From NCBI GenBank assembly GCA_030740335.1, contig JASLXL010000138.1, positions 1 to 7,052 of the forward strand: a stretch of DNA of 7,052 nucleotides, given 5' to 3'. The notes under the pieces were generated by a model. The model did not search any database and was not told the origin of the DNA. It saw only the letters and a program-made list of their open reading frames with translations. Made by a program: the position numbers and the translations under genes. The stretch's first letter is position 1; each line of letters begins with the position of its first letter. Below, piece after piece: positions 1-6,217 of this stretch. Source of the DNA: SAR202 cluster bacterium (GTDB lineage Bacteria; Chloroflexota; Dehalococcoidia; SAR202; CAJWER01).

Positions 1-48
1 GGCGAGAGCGGATGTCGTAACGCCATGACACGGTAGCATCATAACCTG

Positions 49-61
49 ATAACAGTGTTAT
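49..61. promoter_or_regulatory. Perfect 13-bp palindrome, possible operator upstream of the DUF454 gene
   Basis: ATAACA-G-TGTTAT is a perfect inverted repeat around a single central G. It lies 65 nt upstream of the DUF454 start codon and 13 nt upstream of a TATATA stretch (75-80) that could serve as a -10 element, so it would cover the -35 region. No good -35 hexamer is visible at the right spacing. A repressor or activator site is an inference; the symmetry itself is directly seen. Confidence 0.3.
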
Positions 62-126
62 TGTATGCGAAGCATATATAGGCGCGCGCGCTGCCCGACG
101 ACCACCCAGGACTTGGAGACCACCTA

Positions 127-564
127 ATGGCCTTTCGTAACGTGCTCGGCAGATTCAAGAGGCTGGTATTAATTACTCTGGGCTTGATCTGCCTCGTGTT
201 GGGCATCATCGGATATGTCTTGCCGGGCTTGCCAGGTACGATATGGCTCATCCTCGCAGCCACGTTGTTCGTTCGGTCCTCAGACGTTCTATACCGTTTG
301 GTCATCAACAATCGGCTGTTCGGGCAGCAGGTGAAACAGTTTCTCGAGACGGGAGCAATACCTTCTAGGGCAAAAACCATGTCGCTTGCCTCGATGTGGA
401 CCTTTTCCTTAGCCTCGATCTTCTTCGCCCCTTACGGCTGGCTTTTCGACATCCCCATCCTGTTGCTGGCTGTCATTGGTTCAATATACATTATCTCCAG
501 GCCTACACTGGGAGAACGGCCTGACGTTCCATGTCGAGACACACAAGATGAACAAATGTGTTGA
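127..564 (+). CDS. DUF454 (YbaN-type) small inner-membrane protein
   Basis: This 145-aa protein matches the DUF454/YbaN family of small bacterial membrane proteins, whose biochemical role is unknown. The diagnostic stretch is GYVLPGLPGTIWLILAA (about residues 29-45), close to the family's glycine/proline-rich turn between the first two helices. Hydrophobic segments fall at about 13-32, 36-50, 88-101 and 104-124, giving three or four membrane passes. The N-terminus is basic (RFKR), as expected for a cytoplasmic start. The ATG is preceded by GGAG (115-118) at 8 nt spacing, so the start is well supported. The last 20 residues are polar and appear to be a cytoplasmic tail. The gene stands alone: the next gene on + starts 72 nt downstream and is functionally unrelated, although read-through cannot be excluded. 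Confidence 0.85.
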   Translation: MAFRNVLGRFKRLVLITLGLICLVLGIIGYVLPGLPGTIWLILAATLFVRSSDVLYRLVINNRLFGQQVKQFLETGAIPSRAKTMSLASMWTFSLASIFFAPYGWLFDIPILLLAVIGSIYIISRPTLGERPDVPCRDTQDEQMC

Positions 565-636
565 TGTGGAAGGATATCGCTGGAATCGTACCCGCCCCGA
601 AGTCCGGCGAGGACTGAAGTAAACGAGGTCATGGCC

Positions 637-2127
637 ATGACTTGGCAAAACGACGTTAACAAAACATGCAGACGAGTAGGCCGCGACCTACCTACCATCG
701 ACCTCGGCTCCAGGCGCGAGCTATTCGTCGATGACTACCTCATCGACCGGATGGACGGCGTGCGGCTCTCTCTCCAACAACCGCGTGACGAGGGGACCGT
801 CTTCTGGTTCGATCGGCCCTGGGAGGGGCGGTGGGCCGGCTACTTCACGGTGATCAAGGACGGCGATACCTTCCGTCTATACTACCGGGGCAAACCGACC
901 CCGCAGAACGCCGGAGTCCCCGACGAGATTACCTGCTACGCCGAGTCGTCCGACGGCATTGAATGGAAGAGGCCATCCCTAGGTATCGTTGACATCAAAG
1001 GCAGCACCGACAACAACGCCATCATCGGCCCCGAGTCACCCGATGTCCGTCACAACTTCACTCCCTTCCTCGACACCCGGCCCGACATCGATCCATCGGA
1101 ACGCTTCAAGGCGCTTGGTGGCCTCTTTGACCACGACAGGCGTGATGCGACAACCCATGGCCTACTACTCTATGGCTCCGCCGACGGAATCCACTGGAAG
1201 CAACTCCATAACGAGCCGGTAATCGACCAGTCCCACCGTGGACCGCTTCTCACAGACACCTCATCGATACCGACTTTCTGGTCCGAGGCCGAGGAGAGAT
1301 ACGTCTGCTACTTGCGCGACTGGATCGGCGACCCAAAGAGGCCGGGTAGCGCCGGCACGATCCGCTGGATTGGCAGGACTACATCGCCTGATCTCATCGA
1401 GTGGAAGTCGGTTGTGAAGATGCAGTACGAGCCCGCCGAGCACCTCTACACCAGCAACGTTCAGCCCTACTTCAGGGCCCCGCACATCTACATCGCCCTC
1501 CCAGCACGATTCATGTTGGGCCGCCAGGTCGTCACCCCCGAGGAAGCAAAGGCCGCTGACGTCCACTCCGACTATATTCACGACTGCTCTGAGACAGTCT
1601 TCATGACCTCTCGAGGCGGCCAGACCTTCGACCGCACCTTCAGAGAGGGGTTCGTCCGGCCAGGTATCGGCGCCAAGCACTGGATCTCACGCACCAATTA
1701 TGCAGCCATCGGCGTCGTCCAGACCGGCGAAGCAGAGATGTCCCTGTACATCCAACAGGAATCCTCTCAGCCAACAAACCAGCTACGGCGCTACTCGCTG
1801 AGGCTGGACGGTTTTGCGTCGGCTAAAGCCCCGTACGCAGGCGGCGAGCTGTTAACGAAGCCCTTCACGTTTTCGGGCAACCGGCTGTTCCTCAACTTCG
1901 CCACAGGTGCGGCCGGAGACGTCAGGGTTGAGATACAGGGCGCAAACAGTGAGCCGCTCTCTGGATACTCCCTGGAAGACTCCCGCGAGCTGGTGGGCAA
2001 CTACATTGAGCGAGAGGTCTCATGGCGGGTCGGTCCAGACCTGTCGAAACTCGTGGGCCAGACCGTGCGGCTGCGCTTCGCAATGAAGGATGCCGACCTG
2101 TATGCTTTCCGCTTTCGTGACCAGTAG
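637..2127 (+). CDS. Five-bladed beta-propeller glycoside-hydrolase-like protein (GH43/GH32-like fold)
   Basis: A 496-aa protein of the glycosidase-like family widespread in Planctomycetes, Verrucomicrobia and Chloroflexota, often labelled 'glycosyl hydrolase family protein'. It opens with the typical RRELFVDDYLID block (residues 27-37). Blade-type S-x-D-x-I-x-W motifs recur at about 104-110 (SSDGIEW), 181-187 (SADGIHW) and 250-256 (SPDLIEW), as in GH43/GH32/BNR-like propellers. A beta-sandwich-like tail (about 403-496) closes the protein. Many Asp/Glu residues in the blades could be catalytic, but I cannot assign them. There is no signal peptide, so it probably acts on imported oligosaccharide or glycoside in the cytoplasm. 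An upstream in-frame ATG (631) exists, but GAGG at 625-628 sits only 2 nt from it and 8 nt from the ATG at 637, so 637 is preferred. It is followed on the same strand by an amidohydrolase, which suggests joint catabolic use. Substrate unknown. Confidence 0.72.
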   Translation: MTWQNDVNKTCRRVGRDLPTIDLGSRRELFVDDYLIDRMDGVRLSLQQPRDEGTVFWFDRPWEGRWAGYFTVIKDGDTFRLYYRGKPTPQNAGVPDEITCYAESSDGIEWKRPSLGIVDIKGSTDNNAIIGPESPDVRHNFTPFLDTRPDIDPSERFKALGGLFDHDRRDATTHGLLLYGSADGIHWKQLHNEPVIDQSHRGPLLTDTSSIPTFWSEAEERYVCYLRDWIGDPKRPGSAGTIRWIGRTTSPDLIEWKSVVKMQYEPAEHLYTSNVQPYFRAPHIYIALPARFMLGRQVVTPEEAKAADVHSDYIHDCSETVFMTSRGGQTFDRTFREGFVRPGIGAKHWISRTNYAAIGVVQTGEAEMSLYIQQESSQPTNQLRRYSLRLDGFASAKAPYAGGELLTKPFTFSGNRLFLNFATGAAGDVRVEIQGANSEPLSGYSLEDSRELVGNYIEREVSWRVGPDLSKLVGQTVRLRFAMKDADLYAFRFRDQ

Positions 2128-2253
2128 CGCAGACTGCCCCTACTCGCCCTCGGCGGATACTCTGATACCTGACTCAAGCCGGACGCCAAGCTGCTTGCGC
2201 AGGTCGGTGACACACAGTCGAGCGTAGCGCTCAAGATCTTGGAGCACAGCTAT

Positions 2254-3663
2254 ATGAACAAGAGTACATGCGATATCCTCATTCACAACGGCCAGATCCT
2301 CACCATGGATTCGGAGCGCAGGATCTATCGTCCAGGCGCGATGGCGATCACCGGTTCACGCATCATCGAGGTTGGCGCCGATGCCGAACTACTACACAAC
2401 TTTGATGCGAGGCGGACGATCAATGCCGAAGGCAGTATCGTGCACCCTGGCTTCATCGATGCTCACAATCATGTTGTACATACCTCCTGTCGGGGGGTCT
2501 TTGGCAACGTCCACGACGCAGGCTCATCGCCCGTCAATTTCGCGGATTGGAAAGCAGGAGTCACCGATGAGGACGAAGCTGCGGCAACCGCCATGGCTGG
2601 CCTCGAGATGCTCCGCAGTGGCTTCACGATGTTCATCGAGCCGGGCTCGTTGTTCTCGACCGAGGCGGCGGCTGAGGCGGTCGAGCGCGTCGGCTTGAGA
2701 GGCCTCTTCGCCCCGCTCTATCTTTGGGATAGGCGAGAGACCTTCAAAGCGATGCCCGCGCTCGAGAGTGAGAGTCTGATGGCTCGTGCGCCCATCGATC
2801 TCGACCGATCATTGGGGCAATTGGATGTCGAGATCCACCGCAATAAAGACCCCGAGGCTTTGGTGCGCGGGTACGTCTTCGTATACGGGGTAGGAACCGC
2901 TTCGTCTGAGCTGTTGCAGGCCGCCCACGCATGTGCTCGCGACAACAACGTACCTATGCAACTCCACGCCGGTTATGTTCCCAGGGAGGCCGAGATCTAT
3001 CGTGCTATGGCTGGAGCCAGCCAACTCGTGCACTTGCGAGAGCTTGGTGTCCTTGACGAGCACACCGTTATCATCCACGCGAACGTCCTCGACGAGGCGG
3101 AGGAGACCGCGGTGCACGAATCGGGCTCACAGGTCGTGTGGTGCCCGACCGCGTTCTTCTCTCTCGGCATCGGACACAAAGCGAGCTTCAAAATGGCGGA
3201 GCGATATCGCCGCGGCGTCCGCGTTTCGCTTGGCACTGACGGCGCCTTCGATTGCACACCCGGCGAGAACATGCTAGCGGCACACTACGCCACACAAACC
3301 TATGGAGATCTCCTTTCCCCGGGAGCGCTGCTCGAAATGCAGACCGTCAACGGGGCCGCGGCCGCCGGAATGGGAGCTGAGCTGGGAAGCCTGGAGCCTG
3401 GCAAGCGCGCCGACGTTGTATTGAGATCCGCACAAGCGGCTGAAGTCTATCCCGCCAACAACCCGGTTCACCGGCTGGCATTGACAATGGGGACCGGAAG
3501 CGTGGATACAGTCTTGGTAAACGGCGAGGTGGTCTTCAGTGGAGGACATTCGACCAGGGTGGACGAGTTGGAGGTCTACCGAACCATCTCTGATTCGGTC
3601 GTAGCGCGAGCAAAGCGGCTCGGTATCGCTGTTGGCCCTGAATGGCCGATTATTAACTCATAG
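2254..3663 (+). CDS. Metal-dependent amidohydrolase, AtzA/TrzN/MTA-SAH-deaminase-like subgroup
   Basis: A 469-aa member of the amidohydrolase superfamily (TIM barrel flanked by a split beta domain). This family hydrolyses C-N or C-Cl bonds or deaminates heterocycles using one metal. Visible metal/catalytic residues are HNH (H71, H73) in GFIDAHNHVVH, H238 in QLHAG, H275 in IIHANV and D329 in LGTDGA. The C-terminal signature LGSLEPGKRADVV (377-389) and NPVHRL (403-408) are typical of the group. The glutamate usually found three residues after the third His (HxxE) is Tyr here (HAGY), and the SN pair after the Asp motif is absent, so deaminase activity should not be assumed. Two starts compete: TTG at 2239 and ATG at 2254. 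GGAG (2241-2244) lies 9 nt before the ATG, so 2254 is chosen. Length is normal for the family. It probably shares a transcript with the propeller gene 126 nt upstream. Confidence 0.85.
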   Translation: MNKSTCDILIHNGQILTMDSERRIYRPGAMAITGSRIIEVGADAELLHNFDARRTINAEGSIVHPGFIDAHNHVVHTSCRGVFGNVHDAGSSPVNFADWKAGVTDEDEAAATAMAGLEMLRSGFTMFIEPGSLFSTEAAAEAVERVGLRGLFAPLYLWDRRETFKAMPALESESLMARAPIDLDRSLGQLDVEIHRNKDPEALVRGYVFVYGVGTASSELLQAAHACARDNNVPMQLHAGYVPREAEIYRAMAGASQLVHLRELGVLDEHTVIIHANVLDEAEETAVHESGSQVVWCPTAFFSLGIGHKASFKMAERYRRGVRVSLGTDGAFDCTPGENMLAAHYATQTYGDLLSPGALLEMQTVNGAAAAGMGAELGSLEPGKRADVVLRSAQAAEVYPANNPVHRLALTMGTGSVDTVLVNGEVVFSGGHSTRVDELEVYRTISDSVVARAKRLGIAVGPEWPIINS

Positions 3664-3706
3664 ACGCGGAGCCCGCTGGCGGTGGGAACACATGAGAGGG
3701 CTGATC

Positions 3707-4678
3707 CTAGCTGTCCCATTCCAGGATCACTGCCAGGGCCTCGTCAGGCTTATTGAACAGCATGTGGTACGCATCTGCGGTCTGCCGCCATGATAGGCGA
3801 TGGGTGATCATCGGCCCGGCCTTGATGCGGCCGTCGACGAGCATCTGCGCGGCATCTGCACGGTGTTTGGAGCGCGGTTCGGGCACCCTGATCCCCGCTA
3901 CCAACAGCTTGTTCATGAAGACTCCGGAGTCTAGCGGGAGCAGCCCGTCGCCGGGTTTCCTTGTGCCCTGGTACAGGGCGATGAGGTGTAACACGCCGTC
4001 TTTCTTCATCATGCGCTGCGCCTGCTCGAAAGACTTGACGCCCGCGTTCCCACCGACGCACTCCACCACCACGTCGGCACCGCGGCCCTTGGTCAGCTCC
4101 ATTACCGCCTCGACCGAGTCCGTCTTTGAGACGTTGATCACCACGTCGGCGCCGCACCGGCGGGAGATCTCGCATCTCAGCTCCGTCGCGTCCACCGTGA
4201 TGACGCGCCCAGGGTTGCGTTCCCGTACCGCCTGCATGTAAAGGTTCCCGATTATTCCCTGTCCCAGAACGACCACGTCGTCTCCAGGCTCGATTGGGGT
4301 GGTACGCATCCACATGGTCGCGCTAGTAGACAGACCGATAAACGTTGCGGTCTCGTAGTCCATGTCGTCGGGGATGGTGCCATGCCCCCCGACGACATAC
4401 TGGGCGTGTGGGCCGCTTACATTGGACCTGTCTCCGGGAACGACTCCCCGCACCTCGGCTCCCACCTCAACTACATCACCCCCGTCAGAGTAGCCCATCA
4501 TCCGGGGAGGTATCGCCTCGGGCATGACGTAACGGCGAAACAGTTCGGAGCCACGGCTGATGAGGCTCCGGTTGACCTTGATCAGCACCTCGTTTGGACC
4601 GGGCGTCGGGATGTCCGCTTCTTCCATCTGGACGTTTGCGATGCCTTCCAGCTTTGCAAGACGCTTCATTGTGGCCAT
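3707..4678 (-). CDS. MDR-superfamily (zinc-type alcohol dehydrogenase-like) NAD(P)-dependent oxidoreductase without zinc ligands
   Basis: This 323-aa protein has the GroES-like N-terminal domain (about 1-125) and Rossmann domain of medium-chain dehydrogenases. The nucleotide loop is GQGIIG (139-144), and the second strand ends in Asp (D163, VITVDATE), favouring NAD over NADP. The canonical catalytic-zinc Cys and the GHE motif are replaced by SRGSEL (41-46) and GYSDGG (62-67), and the structural Cys4 lobe is missing. The SRG(S/T)E...GYS...GD...PHAQY pattern resembles the bacteriochlorophyllide dehydrogenase-like (BchC-like) MDR subgroup, not classical alcohol dehydrogenases. An open frame extends upstream to 4768, but the ATG at 4678 has GAAGGAG (4684-4690) 5 nt away, so it is preferred. 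The gene is convergent with the amidohydrolase (43 nt between stops) and lies downstream of the tRNA terminator. Substrate unknown; a sugar or cyclic alcohol is possible. Confidence 0.82.
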   Translation of the reverse strand: MATMKRLAKLEGIANVQMEEADIPTPGPNEVLIKVNRSLISRGSELFRRYVMPEAIPPRMMGYSDGGDVVEVGAEVRGVVPGDRSNVSGPHAQYVVGGHGTIPDDMDYETATFIGLSTSATMWMRTTPIEPGDDVVVLGQGIIGNLYMQAVRERNPGRVITVDATELRCEISRRCGADVVINVSKTDSVEAVMELTKGRGADVVVECVGGNAGVKSFEQAQRMMKKDGVLHLIALYQGTRKPGDGLLPLDSGVFMNKLLVAGIRVPEPRSKHRADAAQMLVDGRIKAGPMITHRLSWRQTADAYHMLFNKPDEALAVILEWDS

Positions 4679-4771
4679 AAGGGCTCCTTCCTGGATGGAG
4701 GGACTTGTGTGAGGACGGTCCGCCGACCTAGGAGGTGGGCACGCGGCCCCCTCAACTCTTAGGTGCAATTG

Positions 4772-4803
4772 AAAAGGGGCCCTCGATTTGACGGGAGCCC
4801 CTT
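4772..4803 (-). terminator. Intrinsic terminator of the tRNA-Thr gene
   Basis: Read on the minus strand, AAGGGGC (4797-4803) pairs perfectly with GCCCCTT (4774-4780). Further weaker pairing is possible inside the loop, and the stem runs into TTTT. It starts 17 nt beyond the tRNA CCA end and precedes the MDR gene on the same strand, so it should separate tRNA transcription from that gene. Confidence 0.75.
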
Positions 4804-4820
4804 CGTTATGCGGTAAACAG

Positions 4821-4895
4821 TGGAGCCAATGGACGGATTCGAACCGTCGACCTGCTGTTTACGAAACAGCTGCTCTACCCCTGAGCTACATTGGC
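4821..4895 (-). tRNA. tRNA-Thr(CGT)
   Basis: A complete 75-nt cloverleaf folds on the minus strand. The acceptor stem is GCCAATG/CATTGGC, the D-arm GCTC/GAGC with a 7-nt loop, the anticodon stem GCTGT/ACAGC with loop TTCGTAA, the variable loop AGGTC, and the T-arm GACGG/CCGTC with loop TTCGAAT. The 3' CCA is encoded. Anticodon CGT reads the threonine codon ACG. The discriminator base is T (U73), whereas bacterial tRNA-Thr usually has A73; this is worth noting but does not change the identity. All stems are fully paired, so the gene looks functional. A weak -10-like TAGACT (4902-4907) lies just upstream. Confidence 0.95.
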
Positions 4896-4950
4896 TGGAC
4901 TAGTCTACGAAACCGCTCCGGGCCTACGGATGCCTGAGACTTGAACCATC

Positions 4951-4970
4951 TGACACCACTATTGACACCA
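4951..4970. repeat. Pair of TGGTGTCA direct repeats between integrase remnant and tRNA
   Basis: TGACACCA occurs at 4951-4958 and 4963-4970 (TGGTGTCA on minus), exactly 12 nt apart. The copies sit 8 nt past the stop of the tyrosine recombinase remnant. Short phased direct repeats beside an integrase gene are typical of arm-type or core binding sites of tyrosine recombinases; that role is inferred here. Confidence 0.4.
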
Positions 4971-4977
4971 ACCCGGC

Positions 4978-5310
4978 TCACTCACCCGTCGAGAGAGCGG
5001 CGGCCATTCTCTCGCTGGCTTCCTTCTGGAATTCACGCACTATGTGCGCATAGATGTTCATGGTGGTGCTGATCTGAGCGTGGGCCAAGACCTCCATCGA
5101 GACTCACACCGGTACGCCCTGGGCCACCATGAGTGAGACCACACCGTGTCTCAAATCATGATAACGCATCTCCGGTAGCCCCGCTACCGCGAGCAAGCTC
5201 TTGAACCGGAGGCCTACTTGGAACCCGGACAGCGGGCACCCGGCTTTCTCGGTGAATACCAGGCCTTCCCGGGCATCGCCTTCCCAGGTCGGCACTCTTG
5301 GGCAGTTGAA
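4978..5310 (-). pseudogene. Tyrosine recombinase/phage integrase, C-terminal remnant with in-frame stop
   Basis: The minus strand encodes the C-terminal catalytic half of a tyrosine recombinase, the enzyme that integrates and excises phages and genomic islands. VFTEKAGCPLSG is followed by RFKSLLAVAGLPEMRYHDLRH (the HxxR box HDLRH at 5146-5160), SLMVAQGVPV, then an in-frame TGA (5104-5106). The same frame continues as VSMEVLAHAQISTTMNIYAH, with the second catalytic His (5080-5082) and the nucleophilic Tyr (5050-5052), and ends at TGA 4978-4980. The family normally has Arg or a similar residue where the TGA lies, so a CGA-to-TGA change is likely. Homology fades above about 5310, so the core-binding domain and first catalytic Arg are missing. 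The element is dead as an integrase unless the stop is read through and a fuller N-terminus lies elsewhere. It lies between a tRNA and another gene fragment. The left limit of similarity is approximate. Confidence 0.82.
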
Positions 5311-5314
5311 TAGA

Positions 5315-5723
5315 TCACTCCCGCACTTCACAAATATGAACATCGTCGAAGAGCACCACACTGTCGTCCAATACTTCGAGCCAGATCCCACCAGGCGGGA
5401 GCGGATTGAAATCCTGCTGCTCAATTTCCAGGACGCCGTCAACACCTATCCGCAGCACTTTCTCAAACAGACTTATTTCCACTATATGCCACTCATTAAG
5501 CGGGTTGATGCACATTCGTACCGACATCGTTACACATTTGGGCTGGTTACTTAGATATGCGGGTCCCATCTTGCCCAGACGACGTGAGGTAACGGAGATC
5601 ATCTCTGGCATGAAAGTTGAGGTGCATCCGACCAGTTGAAAGCTTCACACGCATGCACCACACTACCTCGTCCCAGTTGTCACCTGCGTTTGCATGGACA
5701 TAGCCGGCACCCCAAAGCACTCG
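5315..5723 (-). pseudogene. LamG/DUF1080-like (concanavalin-type) domain fragment, frameshifted
   Basis: Two minus-strand segments in different frames read like successive parts of one jelly-roll domain of the LamG/3-keto-disaccharide-hydrolase (DUF1080) type. The upstream segment (5547-5723) gives AGDNWDEVVWCMRVKLSTG followed by RMHLNFHARDDLRYL, and stops at TAA 5547-5549. The downstream segment (about 5506 to 5315) gives NEWHIVEI, RIGVDGVLEIEQQ, then PLPPGGIWLEVLDDSVVLFDD and a short end at TGA 5315-5317. The W-H-x-V-E-I, DGVLEI and LPPGGIxLEVLDDSxVxFDDV pattern is characteristic of the C-terminal strands of such domains. The frame must change between about 5547 and 5506, and an in-frame TAG (5724-5726) closes the upstream side, so the N-terminus is lost. 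An ATG at 5611 opens a 98-codon frame covering the second part, but its first 35 residues do not fit the domain. The family assignment is by pattern recognition only. Confidence 0.6.
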
Positions 5724-5805
5724 CTAAGGGAAAGTCATTTGAGGTCAATCTAGTCACCTTCCTCTCCGACACCTCATCTGCTCTAGACCAATGTTTCATC
5801 TGGAC

Positions 5806-6102
5806 CTAAAGATTAGTTGGCTCTACGATTCGGACCTCGGTTTTGGCAATATGGGTCTGTGGCTGATCACCCAACGCAATACGCTCCGGTGACGAGTAGT
5901 ACTCGGCCTCCTTGGCCGGAATCTCTCCCACGCTATCGAAGCTTCGCACCCATATGAACTCTGTCCGGTCCGCGTTGACCCAGGAGGCGTTGATGGGTAT
6001 ACCGTACTTCTCATGGTTAGGCTTAAGATCTTCATGGAACAGCTTGAGCCATGAGTCCATCATGCCTCGGTTGATAGTGTAGATCCGTAACTGCGAGACC
6101 AT
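5806..6102 (-). CDS. NIPSNAP family protein
   Basis: This 98-aa protein matches the NIPSNAP family, a small ferredoxin-like alpha/beta dimeric barrel fold found in many bacteria, often beside oxidoreductases and catabolic genes. The N-terminal strand QLRIYTINRGMMDSW is the diagnostic block, followed by an amphipathic helix (FHEDLKPNHEKYG), a strand reading EFIWVRSF (48-55) and a closing strand TEVRIVEP. Length is normal for a single-domain member. The frame remains open upstream to 6207, but the ATG at 6102 is preceded by GGAGG (6108-6112) at 5 nt, and the upstream extension is unlike the family, so 6102 is chosen. Biochemical function is unknown; a monooxygenase-like or ligand-binding role is sometimes suggested by the fold. 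The DUF805 gene is upstream on the same strand, 115 nt away, so co-transcription is possible. Confidence 0.82.
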   Translation of the reverse strand: MVSQLRIYTINRGMMDSWLKLFHEDLKPNHEKYGIPINASWVNADRTEFIWVRSFDSVGEIPAKEAEYYSSPERIALGDQPQTHIAKTEVRIVEPTNL

Positions 6103-6217
6103 AGTTTCCTCCGTTTTTTGCTTCAGCTCGGAATGTTCTGGCGGCCATCCTAGTTGTCGACGATAAGGTCGGCCAACATGCGACGTGAACGCAACGATTT
6201 CAGTCAACGATCCGGGC

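Noticed and set aside
601..615. AGTCC-GGCGA-GGACT hairpin before the propeller gene
   Set aside because: The 5-bp stem is short and could easily arise by chance; there is no T-run and no link to a known element.
1261..1680. 139-codon open frame on - within the propeller gene
   Set aside because: The plus strand encodes a recognisable full-length family member; the antisense product has no family features.
3664..3706. Terminator between the convergent amidohydrolase and MDR genes
   Set aside because: Only a CCGC/GCGG pairing with a 2-nt loop is visible and there is no T-run, so no terminator can be supported.
4382..4762. 126-codon open frame on + over the 5' half of the MDR gene
   Set aside because: It is a shadow of the clearly coding minus-strand dehydrogenase.
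4679..4768. N-terminal extension of the MDR protein by 30 residues
   Set aside because: The ribosome binding site and family alignment both place the start at 4678; the extension is proline/arginine-rich and unlike an MDR N-terminus.
4921..4950. Partial tRNA-like T-arm (GGTTCAAGTC on minus) as an att duplicate
   Set aside because: The flanking bases do not pair as a T-stem and the stretch does not match the 3' end of the nearby tRNA-Thr.
5201..5554. 117-codon open frame on + across the integrase and LamG-like remnants
   Set aside because: It is antisense to two recognisable minus-strand remnants, has no convincing ribosome binding site, and its sequence matches no family I know.
6103..6207. 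N-terminal extension of the NIPSNAP protein by 35 residues
   Set aside because: A strong GGAGG directly precedes the internal ATG at 6102, and NIPSNAP domains begin right there.
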